DNA from: MWBF01 sp040772005
GTDB lineage: Bacteria > Chloroflexota > Anaerolineae > CG2-30-64-16
Length of the DNA: 64,000 nt
Direction: 5' to 3'
Assembly (NCBI GenBank): GCA_040772005.1
Contig: JAXGYZ010000008.1
Location: 238,207 to 302,206 of the forward strand
Shown: one piece after another, positions 16,434-24,817 of the stretch
Numbering within the stretch: position 1 is the stretch's first letter
Layout: each line of letters starts with the position of its first letter
Notes under the pieces: generated by a model
The model's database searches: none
What the model saw: only the letters and a program-made list of their open reading frames with translations
Told to the model about the DNA's origin: nothing
Position numbers and translations under genes: made by a program

Positions 16434-18221
16434 CTACGCCGCCGCGGCCAGTTCTTCGGCCTCAGCCACCAGGTCGGCCAGAATGCTCAACCCGCCGTGC
16501 CAAAAGGTCGGGTCGGTCAGGTCGACGCCCAGGGGCGCGACGATGGCGTGCGGCCAATCCGAGCCGCCGCGGGTGAGCATGGCGAGGTACTTCTCCGGGA
16601 AGTCGCCGCCTGTCTGCCGGTAACGGGCATAGAGCGCCAGGACCAGCAGTTCCCCGAAGGCGTAGGCGTACACATAACCCGGCGTGCCGATGAAGTGGGG
16701 GATATAGCTCCACCACAGGCCGTAGTCCTCGGACAGCGTCACGCTGTCGCCGAACATGGCGCGCTGGGTCTCCAGCCAGAGTTCGCTGAACCGCTCGGCG
16801 GTGAGTTCGCCTTCCGTGCGCCGCGCCGTGTGGATGGCATGCTCGAACCGGTTCATGCTGATCTGCCGGAATGCAGTCGCAAAGGAGTCCTCGATTTTGG
16901 AGGTCAGCATTCCCAGCCGCACCTGCGGGTCCGCTTCCTGCGCCATCAGCGCCTGGAACACCAGCATCTCGCCGAACACCGACGCGGTTTCTGCGGTGGT
17001 CAGCGGGGTGTGCGCCTGCAGCGCACCCTGGACGCCCGCGAGCTTCTGATGGACGCCGTGGCCGAGCTCGTGCGCCAGCGTCATCACGTCGCGCGGCCGG
17101 CCCTCGAAGTTGAGGAGGATGTACGGGTGCACCGAGGGCACGGTCCCGTGTGAGAACGCGCCGCCGAGCTTGCCCGGCCGCGGGGGCGCGTCGATCCAAC
17201 GGCGGTCGAAGAACCATGAGGCGACTTCCGCCATGCGCGGGTGGAACTGGCCGTAGGCCTCGAGCACAATCTGCCGGCCTTCATCCCAGGAGTAGCGCCG
17301 GTCCGCCGTAGGCAGCGGCGCGTAGCGGTCGTACTCGAACAGCTCGTCCAGCCCGAGCAGCCGCCGCTTGAGCCGGTAGTAGCGCGCCACGATGTCATAG
17401 CGCGATGTGACCGCCTCCACCAGCGCGTCCACGGTCTTGTCGTCCACCTGATTGGAGAGGTTGCGCGCGCTGACCCACGACGGATACTTGCGCAGCCGGT
17501 CGTCCGAGGCCTTGTCCGCCAGGATGGTATTGAAGATGTAGGTGTTCGTGCGGGACAGGTCCTTCAGGCCCGCGGTGACGGCTGCGGCGGCGCGCCGGCG
17601 CAGCTCGCGGTCGCCCGCATACAGCCGGTTGAGGACCTGGTCGCGCGTCAGCTTCTCGCCGTCCAGCTCGTAGCGCGACGCGCCGTGCGTCTCGTCGAAG
17701 AAGCGGTCCCATGCGCTGCGGCCGGTCACCGACTTCTCGTCGAGAATCTTCTCCTCGGCCTCGCTCAGCAGGTGGGGCCGGAACAGCCGCACGACTTCGA
17801 GCCAGTGGCTATAGCGGGTCAGCGCCGGGTCGGCCAGCCACGCGGCCGCGATTTCGTCCGGCGCGTTCGCCAGCTCCAGTTCGAGGAAGACGAGCTTCTG
17901 GCCGAGCTGTGAGCCGCGCTCGGTCACGCGCTGGAGCAGCGCGCCGCGTGCCGGGTCCTGCGTGTTGCCGGTCCAGTTGAGCGAGGCGAAGCTGCCGACG
18001 CGGCCCGCGCGCTCCTGCAGTGCCTCGAACCGGCCAATCATCTCAGCCAGCTCGGACGCGCTGAGTCCCGCAATGCGCCCGCGGTAATCGCGGTCCAGCG
18101 CGTCGGCTTCGGCGTCTGCCGTGTCCAGGTCCGCGTTGATCTGCGGGTCATCCATGCCCGCGTACAGGTCGCCCAGGTTCCAGGTGATTTCCTCAGCGCC
18201 AGTGAGGGTTGCCGTGGTCAT
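16434..18221 (-). CDS. pepF: M3 family oligoendopeptidase F-like
   Basis: 595 aa zinc metallopeptidase cleaving short peptides in the cytoplasm. The zinc motif HELGHG is at 384-389, preceded by the conserved HPYILLNFEGRPRDVMTLA. The distal Glu ligand is in the SVFGEM segment and the C-terminal YAYAFGELLVLALY is typical of the M3B group. No signal peptide. Standing alone, with repeats at both ends. Confidence 0.93.
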   Translation of the reverse strand: MTTATLTGAEEITWNLGDLYAGMDDPQINADLDTADAEADALDRDYRGRIAGLSASELAEMIGRFEALQERAGRVGSFASLNWTGNTQDPARGALLQRVTERGSQLGQKLVFLELELANAPDEIAAAWLADPALTRYSHWLEVVRLFRPHLLSEAEEKILDEKSVTGRSAWDRFFDETHGASRYELDGEKLTRDQVLNRLYAGDRELRRRAAAAVTAGLKDLSRTNTYIFNTILADKASDDRLRKYPSWVSARNLSNQVDDKTVDALVEAVTSRYDIVARYYRLKRRLLGLDELFEYDRYAPLPTADRRYSWDEGRQIVLEAYGQFHPRMAEVASWFFDRRWIDAPPRPGKLGGAFSHGTVPSVHPYILLNFEGRPRDVMTLAHELGHGVHQKLAGVQGALQAHTPLTTAETASVFGEMLVFQALMAQEADPQVRLGMLTSKIEDSFATAFRQISMNRFEHAIHTARRTEGELTAERFSELWLETQRAMFGDSVTLSEDYGLWWSYIPHFIGTPGYVYAYAFGELLVLALYARYRQTGGDFPEKYLAMLTRGGSDWPHAIVAPLGVDLTDPTFWHGGLSILADLVAEAEELAAAA

Positions 18222-18286
18222 GTGACATTCTCTCCATCATAGTGCGGGGTAGCAATCCAAAATCCGCTAAAGTGAACGCTTTGTCA

Positions 18287-18349
18287 GACAGGATTCACAG
18301 GATTGACAGGATTGTTATCTCCTATCCTGTCAATCCTGTGAATCCTGTC
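18287..18349. repeat. Perfect 26-bp hairpin of 9-base units
   Basis: Arms 18287-18312 and 18324-18349 are exact complements around an 11-base loop. Each arm is nearly three tandem copies of ACAGGATTS. It lies in the 239-base gap between rtcA and pepF; a further half element with TTCAATC units is at 18437-18459. Confidence 0.88.
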
Positions 18350-18460
18350 AAAAGAACCAATGACTCGTTTACATTTTGAAGGAGAAGCCTCAGCGCGTCT
18401 GTATCCCTGTCGGCATTTGCCCGGACAGGAGGTAAATCTTCAATCTTCAATCTGCAATCG

Positions 18461-19504
18461 TCACGTCCGCGGCCGCACGCGCACGCTGCCTTCCCCATGC
18501 CGGCCGTCCTTCTCGAGGTCGATGTCCGCTGCACCGAACGCCTCGATCACCGCCGCGTTGGTACGCACGTGGTCGGTGACGAGCGTGGTGCGGAAGCGCG
18601 AGTCGCCGTCCGCGAACGCCAGGGGCAGCAGCAGTTGGTCAGCCAGGTACTCGTCCACTGCGCCAGTCCCAGCCAGGAACTTCTCCAGCCACAGGCAGGC
18701 TTCGTCGGCTACCTGCTCCGCGCGCTTGCCGAGCGCCCCAAGGCTGAAGTAGCAGACAGTCGAATGGCGGAACTCGGCCAGCAGTAGAAGCATCGTCCCT
18801 TTGGTTCGCGCGGGCATGTCGAGCAGCTCGATATCCAGCCGGCTCGTCCGGCCCTTGAGCCGCTGCAGCGCGGTCTGCTGCTGGCGCACCGCGATGCTCA
18901 TGTCCAGGTTGGCGACCGCGGAGATGCCGCGGATGGCCCGCAGCGCGCCGCGTTCGGGCAGGTCGAGCGGCGCGAGCCGCGCCACCGGGCGGAAGGTTGC
19001 GCGCACCTGGCCCTGGCCCTGCGGGTAGAAGCCGGCCAGCAGCATGTCCAGATCGACGTCGCAGCCGAGGTCCCGCAGCACGGGCAGCCAGTTGAGCGCA
19101 AGGTAGTGGAAGGCCGGGCTGTGCGGTACGTGCGTTCCGCCGATGACCATGACTTCGCTGGATTCAGAAATCGGGTTTCTCAGCGCCAGCGGCAAAAACA
19201 CCGTTTGCACGACCAGCGCGGTCGCGCCGGCCGTTCCGATGTCGAAGCGGTAGTTGCCCGGATAAACCCCATTGGGCCGGAAGGTCAGTTCCGCCGAGCC
19301 GATGGTCGCGCCCTCGACCTCCGCGCTGCTGATCTGCGCGGCCGCGCGCACGGCCATCAGGTGCTGCGGCTGCAGGCCGGGCTTAGCGCGGCGCGCGCGA
19401 ATGTGCGTGATGTGCACCGGCTGCCCGGTCATCACGGCTAACGTGAGCGACGAGCGGATCACCTGCCCGCCGCCCTCACCGAGGGAACCGTCGATTTCGA
19501 TCAT
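18461..19504 (-). CDS. rtcA: RNA 3'-terminal phosphate cyclase
   Basis: 347 aa. ATP-dependent conversion of RNA 3'-phosphate to a 2',3'-cyclic phosphate. GSLGEGGGQVIRSSLTLA at the start, RARRAKPGLQPQHL, GGTHVPHSPAFHYL, and near the C-terminus YLADQLLLPLAFADG and a His in TDHVRTNA that fits the adenylated histidine. No rtcB neighbour. Around residue 110 the chain has LRNPISESSE, encoded partly by a P-type palindrome (19166-19180), where the family usually has a shorter linker. Family H repeats flank both ends. Confidence 0.93.
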   Translation of the reverse strand: MIEIDGSLGEGGGQVIRSSLTLAVMTGQPVHITHIRARRAKPGLQPQHLMAVRAAAQISSAEVEGATIGSAELTFRPNGVYPGNYRFDIGTAGATALVVQTVFLPLALRNPISESSEVMVIGGTHVPHSPAFHYLALNWLPVLRDLGCDVDLDMLLAGFYPQGQGQVRATFRPVARLAPLDLPERGALRAIRGISAVANLDMSIAVRQQQTALQRLKGRTSRLDIELLDMPARTKGTMLLLLAEFRHSTVCYFSLGALGKRAEQVADEACLWLEKFLAGTGAVDEYLADQLLLPLAFADGDSRFRTTLVTDHVRTNAAVIEAFGAADIDLEKDGRHGEGSVRVRPRT

Positions 19505-19515
19505 GTACGATTACA

Positions 19516-19573
19516 GATTGCAGATTGCAGATTGTTGATGGATGTAGAAATCTTCAATCTTCAATCTGCAATC
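19516..19573. repeat. Inverted TTCAATC/GATTGCA heptamer repeat
   Basis: 19-base arms 19516-19534 and 19555-19573 with a single mismatch, each made of GATTGCA/GATTGAA units. The element fills almost all of the 75-base gap between rtcA and the ABC exporter gene, ending seven bases from the latter's stop. Confidence 0.85.
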
Positions 19574-19579
19574 GGCCTC

Positions 19580-21400
19580 CTATGCCGCGAGCAGCTCGAG
19601 CTCCGGCGTCGTGTAGTGCGCGGTGCGCTCGTGGCGGAACTGCTGCGTGTACAGGCGGTGATACTTGCCGCCGAGCTGCAGCAGCTCGCGGTGGCTGCCC
19701 TGTTCCACGATGCGGCCGTTCTCGATGACCAGGATGCGGTCGGCCTTCTTGATGGTGGACAGGCGGTGCGCAATGACGAACGTCGTGCGGCCCTCCATCA
19801 CCTTGTCCATGCCGCGCTGGATGAGCGCCTCGGTCACGGTGTCCACGGAGCTGGTGGCCTCGTCCATGACCAGGACCTCCGGGTTCGCCAGCACCGCACG
19901 CGCCAGGCTGATGAGCTGCTTCTGGCCCACGGAGAGCCGGCTGCCGCCCTCGCCTACCTCTGACTTGTACTGGCCGTCGAGCTTGACGATGAACTCGTGC
20001 GCGCCCGCGATGCGCGCGGCCTCCTCGACTTCGGCGTCAGTGGCGTTCAGTCGCCCGTAGCGGATGTTCTCGCGGATGCTGCCGGAGAACAGGTGCGGCG
20101 TCTGCAGCACCACACCGATGCGCGAGTGGATGCTGTGCAGCGTGAAGTCGCGGTAGTCCTGGCCGTGAATCTTGATCGAGCCGGCCTTCGGCTCGTAGAA
20201 CCGGCAGACCAGGTTGACGATGGTGGACTTGCCGCCGCCCGTCGGGCCGACGAGCGCGATGGTCTCGCCGGGCTGCACGCGGAGGCTGAAGTCGGTCAGC
20301 ACGGGCTTATCGGGTTCGTAGTAGAAGTCCACATGCTCGAACTCGATCTCCCCGCGCAGGGTCGGCGTGTGCCGCGCCATCTCGCTGTCGGCCACTTCCG
20401 GTTGCGCATCGACCAGTGAGAAGGTGCGCTCTGCCGAGGCAATGGCGTTCTGCATTTCCGAGTAGACCCGCGCCAGGTCCTGAATGGGCCACATCATGAA
20501 GGTCACGTAAGAGACGAACGCCTGCAGCGCGCCGACGGTCATGCCCCCCACCTCTGCGCTCAGGCCCGCATACAGCACGATGGTGCCCACGGCCAGCGCC
20601 GCGATGATCTGCACGGCGGGCAGGAACAGGGCGGACAACCATGCGGCCCGGTAGGAGGCGTTGTACATGTCGCCTGTCAGGTGGTTGAAATCCCGCAGGT
20701 TGGCGTCCTCCCGGCCCAGCCCCTTGACCACGCGCACCCCGGTGATGTTTTGATTGTACTCGCCGGTAATCTTCGAGTTGAGCTTGCGCACCAGCCGGAA
20801 CTGGCGCAGGATCTTCGTCTTGAAGAAGATGGCGACCGCCAGCAGGATCGGGATGGTGACCAGCACGACCAATGCCAGCCGCCAGTTCAGCCGCAGCATG
20901 AAGTACATGGACGATCCGATGTTGAACACCGCCCACGTCACATCGAGCATGCCCCACGTCACGAGCTGTGCGATGCGCTCCGAGTCGGAGGTGACGCGCG
21001 ACATGATCCAGCCGACCGGCGTCTTGCTGAAGTATGAGAACGATAGGTCCTGCAGGTGGTTGAACAGCTTCTTGCGCAGGTCATACTGCACGCGCTCGCC
21101 CAGCACGCCCGCCAGGTAGATGAAGCCGAACGCGCCAACCGACTGGACGACCATCAGCACGCCGTAGATGATGAGGATTTCGCGCAGCACCACGGTGTTG
21201 CGCGCGATGATCCCCTCGTCGATGATGCGCTTGGACAGGAACGTGAAGTAGGCGTCCAGCAGGCTCACCCACATGATGGTGAACATGAAGCCGGCGACCC
21301 ATTTCCAGTGCGGCTTCACGAGGCCCAGGATGCGCCGGAAGGTGCCGCCGTTGAACTGTCCGCTGAATTCTTCTTCTTCGAATTCGTAGTTGTCGGCCAT
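19580..21400 (-). CDS. ABC exporter half-transporter, catalytic partner
   Basis: 606 aa: six-helix type IV exporter membrane domain (about 30-320) fused to an ATPase. Walker A GPTGGGKST, Q-loop VVLQTPHLF, signature LSVGQ (Gly at position 3 replaced), Walker B VLVMDE with the catalytic Glu, and H-loop IAHRLST. An acidic N-terminal tail (EFEEEEFSG) precedes helix 1. It follows the partner gene after ten bases. The pairing of an atypical signature here with an atypical Walker B there defines a TM287/288-like heterodimer. Substrate unknown; drugs, lipids or peptides are all possible. Confidence 0.92.
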   Translation of the reverse strand: MADNYEFEEEEFSGQFNGGTFRRILGLVKPHWKWVAGFMFTIMWVSLLDAYFTFLSKRIIDEGIIARNTVVLREILIIYGVLMVVQSVGAFGFIYLAGVLGERVQYDLRKKLFNHLQDLSFSYFSKTPVGWIMSRVTSDSERIAQLVTWGMLDVTWAVFNIGSSMYFMLRLNWRLALVVLVTIPILLAVAIFFKTKILRQFRLVRKLNSKITGEYNQNITGVRVVKGLGREDANLRDFNHLTGDMYNASYRAAWLSALFLPAVQIIAALAVGTIVLYAGLSAEVGGMTVGALQAFVSYVTFMMWPIQDLARVYSEMQNAIASAERTFSLVDAQPEVADSEMARHTPTLRGEIEFEHVDFYYEPDKPVLTDFSLRVQPGETIALVGPTGGGKSTIVNLVCRFYEPKAGSIKIHGQDYRDFTLHSIHSRIGVVLQTPHLFSGSIRENIRYGRLNATDAEVEEAARIAGAHEFIVKLDGQYKSEVGEGGSRLSVGQKQLISLARAVLANPEVLVMDEATSSVDTVTEALIQRGMDKVMEGRTTFVIAHRLSTIKKADRILVIENGRIVEQGSHRELLQLGGKYHRLYTQQFRHERTAHYTTPELELLAA

Positions 21401-21410
21401 GGCCCAACCT

Positions 21411-23237
21411 CTATGATGCTACTGCAAGTTCTTCTTGCAGCTCTTCTTCCACTTTTGCCTGCAACTCGTAGATCTGCCGATAGAGTCCCTCTTGCGCCAG
21501 CAGCGTCTCGTGCGTGCCGTGCTGGACGATCTTACCCTTGTCGAGCACCACAATCTGGTCGGCGTTCATGAGGCTTTGCACGCGATGCGCGATGATGAAG
21601 GTCGTGCGGCCTTCCATGAGCGTCTCCAGCGCGGCGCGAATTTCGGCCTCCGTCTCCATGTCCACGGACGAGGTCGAATCGTCCAGGATCAGGATGCGCG
21701 GGTTCTTGAGCAGCGTGCGCGCAATCGCTACACGCTGCTTCTGCCCGCCGGAGAGGGTTACCCCGCGCTCGCCGACGAGCGTGTCGTATCCCTCCGGGAA
21801 GGTCATGATCGAATCGTGGATGGCGGCAGCCTTGGCCGCCGCGATGACTTCCTCGTCCGTCACGGGCCGGTCTACGCCGATCTTGATGTTTTCCTTGATG
21901 GTCTTCGAGAACAGGAACGGCTCCTGCTCCACGATGCCGATCTGTCTGCGCAGGTAGCTGCGCGGGTAGCGGGCGAGATCCACGCCGTCGAGCGTGATGA
22001 TGCCGTCAGTATACTCGTAGAAGCGCGGCAGCAGGTTGACCAGGGAGGTCTTGCCGGACCCGGTCGAGCCGAGCAGCGCGATCGATTCGCCGGCGTGGAC
22101 GCGCAGGTTGATGTTGTTCAGCACCGGCTGGGTCGGGTCATAGCCGAACGAGACGAACCGGAATTCGATATCGCCCTTGACCGGGCCGTCGGGCCGGTAC
22201 GTGCCCTCGTCCAGCGGCTCGCGCTCCTGGCTGATGACGTGGACGACGCGGCGATACGACACCATGCCGGTGGAGGTCTGCACGATCAGGCGGCCCAGGT
22301 TGCGCATCGGGAAGATGATCCAGATGAGCAGTCCGACGTATGCCAGGTAGGTGCCGACTGTGATCTCGCCGTTGATCGCCATGATGGCCGCGATCGCATA
22401 GCCGAACAGCATCTGGCCGCCGCACAGGATGTCGGACACCGGCCAGAACAGCGAGTGCGCCACGGTCAGGTTGCGCCCGCGGCGGAATTTCTCCCAGTTT
22501 TCCTTCTCGAACTTATCCCGCTCGTAGGCCTGCCGGGCGAACGCCTTGACCACGCGCACGCCGCTCAGGTTCTCCTGCAGCACGGTGGAGAGCGACGCCT
22601 CCTGCTGCTGGTACTTGTCATAGGCGCGCGAGATGCGCTTGAAGAAGATGCCCGAGACGATGACGATCAGCGGGACGACGATAATCGACAAGAGTGCCAG
22701 CCGCAGATTGAGCCGCGCCAGCGCCACGAAGTTGATGCTGAACAGCAGAATGATGCGTCCGATGCCTAAGGCTTGATCGGAGTAGAAGCGGCGCAGCGCA
22801 TCGACATCGGATGTGCTCCGCTGGATCAGCTCGCCGGTCTGCATCCGGTCGTGATAGCTGAACGTCAGCCGCTGGATGTGGTCGTACAGGTAGTTCCGCA
22901 ACCGCCGGGCGATGCCCTCCGCAGTCTGCGCAGCCAGCCGGCCGCTGAGAAAGGTGAAGCCGCCTTCGAGCAGTGCCAGGCCAAGGAACCCTAACGCGAT
23001 GAGCGCGAGGGTCAAGGGCGCGCGTTCCTTGCCCAGCACGTTGTCCACGAAGTGCCGGAGGAGCATGTAGGTGGCCGTCTTGGCCGTCGCGCCGAGCGCC
23101 AGTGCGGTCACGGCTCCGGCATAGCGCAGGCGGAAGCCGGTCATCATGGCCCAGAGGCCCGCTAGCCGGCTGCTCGTGACTGCATTCTTCAGGTCGTAGC
23201 TATGGGCGGGCGAAGCCGCCGCGAGGCTGGTGGTCAC
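21411..23237 (-). CDS. ABC exporter half-transporter, degenerate-site partner
   Basis: 608 aa, same architecture as its downstream neighbour. Walker A GSTGSGKT at 390-397, consensus signature LSGGQKQR, Walker B ILILDD with Asp in place of the catalytic Glu, H-loop IAHRVQS. The Asp substitution is the usual mark of the non-hydrolysing site in heterodimeric exporters. GTG start, with a GGGGG stretch about eight bases upstream; a TAGAAT -10-like box lies about 50 bases upstream without a convincing -35. Confidence 0.92.
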   Translation of the reverse strand: MTTSLAAASPAHSYDLKNAVTSSRLAGLWAMMTGFRLRYAGAVTALALGATAKTATYMLLRHFVDNVLGKERAPLTLALIALGFLGLALLEGGFTFLSGRLAAQTAEGIARRLRNYLYDHIQRLTFSYHDRMQTGELIQRSTSDVDALRRFYSDQALGIGRIILLFSINFVALARLNLRLALLSIIVVPLIVIVSGIFFKRISRAYDKYQQQEASLSTVLQENLSGVRVVKAFARQAYERDKFEKENWEKFRRGRNLTVAHSLFWPVSDILCGGQMLFGYAIAAIMAINGEITVGTYLAYVGLLIWIIFPMRNLGRLIVQTSTGMVSYRRVVHVISQEREPLDEGTYRPDGPVKGDIEFRFVSFGYDPTQPVLNNINLRVHAGESIALLGSTGSGKTSLVNLLPRFYEYTDGIITLDGVDLARYPRSYLRRQIGIVEQEPFLFSKTIKENIKIGVDRPVTDEEVIAAAKAAAIHDSIMTFPEGYDTLVGERGVTLSGGQKQRVAIARTLLKNPRILILDDSTSSVDMETEAEIRAALETLMEGRTTFIIAHRVQSLMNADQIVVLDKGKIVQHGTHETLLAQEGLYRQIYELQAKVEEELQEELAVAS

Positions 23238-23525
23238 CTCTATCGCCCCCTTCTGTCGAGAGTGTCGCGAACAGATATTCTAACACGCGCAGCGCCGAAA
23301 CGTCTAAATCAAGCGGCAGGAATTCCCAACCAATCCGGCTAAAGCCTCGACTCCCATCGCCAACTGGCGCATGGGGCCAGTGCGAATCACCAAGTCAGCC
23401 CCATTCATACTACTACGCAGGCTGTGGCGCCGGGTTGCAAGTTGCGGGCAGGCCTGTGGATGTCTGGAAGTGACCTGCCGGCTGTGCTATACTGCTGCTA
23501 TCACGATCAAGACAGGGAACCAGCC

Positions 23526-24638
23526 GTGAGCCTGAATCGTCACAATGCTATGAAACACTGGTGGCTGCTCTGCGCCCTGGCGCTGGCGCTGTTCGCTGCG
23601 GCGTGCAGCGCGGGTGACCTCTCGGCCGTCTACCTGGAGGCGAACCGCAGCAAGCTGGAACAGCCCGTTGCCGCGGAGCCTCGGCCGACGCGCTTCGAGA
23701 TCGCGCCGGGCACGCCCGCGCGCGCCGTCGCTGAGAACCTGCAGGCCGCGGGCCTGATTGCCGATGCGCGATTGTTCGAGGCCTACGTGCGCGTGAGCGG
23801 GCTGGCGAGCCGGCTGGAGGCGGGGACGTTCACCCTCAGCCCCGACATGACCATCCCGCAGATTGCTGAGGCACTGCAGGATGCCCGTGCGCCGGAGATT
23901 GTTGTCCGCGTGGGCGATGGCTGGCGGCTGGAGCAGACCGCCGACCAGCTCGATCTCAATACCCCGCTGGATGGGGTGGAGTACAAGCGTCGCGGCCTCT
24001 TCAAGGACCTGTCCGGCATCGACACGACCGGCTACACCTTCCTGGCGAGCCTGCCTGAGTCCGCGAGCCTCGAAGGGTATCTCTATCCCGACACCTACCG
24101 GCTGCCGGCGGAGGACGCCGATGTGACCCATCTGCTGCGTCGCCAGCTTGACCAGTTCGCTGCGCTCGTCGCGCCCGCGTACCAGGCGGCGGCCAGCGCG
24201 GGGCAGACTGACCTGACGCTGCACCAGGTGCTCACCGTGGCGAGCATCGTGGAGCGCGAGGCGGTCGTGGACGAGGAACGGCCCATGATTGCCGCCGTCT
24301 ATCTCAACCGGCTGGCGCGCGATATGAAGCTCGAGGCCGACCCGACCGTGCAGTACGCGATGGGCTATCAGGCGGCCACGGGCCAGTGGTGGAAGACGCC
24401 GGTTTTTCTCGAAGAGTATGCCCAGGTCGAAAGCCCGTACAATACTTACCGGGTCAACGGACTGCCGCCGGGCCCCATCTGCAGCCCCGGCATCAGGAGC
24501 GTCCAGGCCGTGCTGGAGCCGGCGGAGCACGACTACCTGTATTTCGTGGCCCTGCCGGATGGCAGCGGCCGCCATGCGTTTGCGCGCACGTTCGAGGAAC
24601 ACCTGGAGAACGTCCGCCGTTATCAGCGCGGGCAGTAG
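23526..24638 (+). CDS. mltG: MltG-like endolytic murein transglycosylase
   Basis: 370 aa from a GTG at 23526 with AGGGA eight bases upstream; a -10 TATACT is at 23488-23493. MKHWWLLCALALALFAAACSAG resembles a lipoprotein signal (Cys near residue 29), unusual for MltG, which is normally a single-pass membrane protein. YceG motifs: EGYLYPDTYRL, ASIVEREAVVDEERPMIAAVYLNRL (catalytic Glu in VERE), LEADPTVQYA, and NTYRVNGLPPGPICSPG. A LysM-like region is not evident. It cuts nascent glycan strands and is followed by a penicillin-binding protein, so both act in the cell wall. Confidence 0.9.
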   Translation: MSLNRHNAMKHWWLLCALALALFAAACSAGDLSAVYLEANRSKLEQPVAAEPRPTRFEIAPGTPARAVAENLQAAGLIADARLFEAYVRVSGLASRLEAGTFTLSPDMTIPQIAEALQDARAPEIVVRVGDGWRLEQTADQLDLNTPLDGVEYKRRGLFKDLSGIDTTGYTFLASLPESASLEGYLYPDTYRLPAEDADVTHLLRRQLDQFAALVAPAYQAAASAGQTDLTLHQVLTVASIVEREAVVDEERPMIAAVYLNRLARDMKLEADPTVQYAMGYQAATGQWWKTPVFLEEYAQVESPYNTYRVNGLPPGPICSPGIRSVQAVLEPAEHDYLYFVALPDGSGRHAFARTFEEHLENVRRYQRGQ

Positions 24639-24693
24639 GGGCGGATTCTGGGCTCGCGCAAAGACGCAAAGCCCGCCAAAACGTTATTCGGAT

Positions 24694-24767
24694 GGAGCGC
24701 GGCATCCTCAGATGCCGCACGGCCCCCAAGCCGGGCGCAGCCGTCCGCATTTGAGAATGCGGACTCC
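24694..24767. repeat. Double-hairpin repeat, family D
   Basis: CGGCATC-ctca-GATGCCG, spacer, CCGCATT-tgag-AATGCGG, bordered by GGAG and ACTCC. It occupies the gap between mltG and the penicillin-binding protein gene. Confidence 0.82.
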
Positions 24768-24817
24768 GCTCTTGACACAGGAAGTGGTGTTTGGTTGAGT
24801 GAGATGGGAGCAGGACG

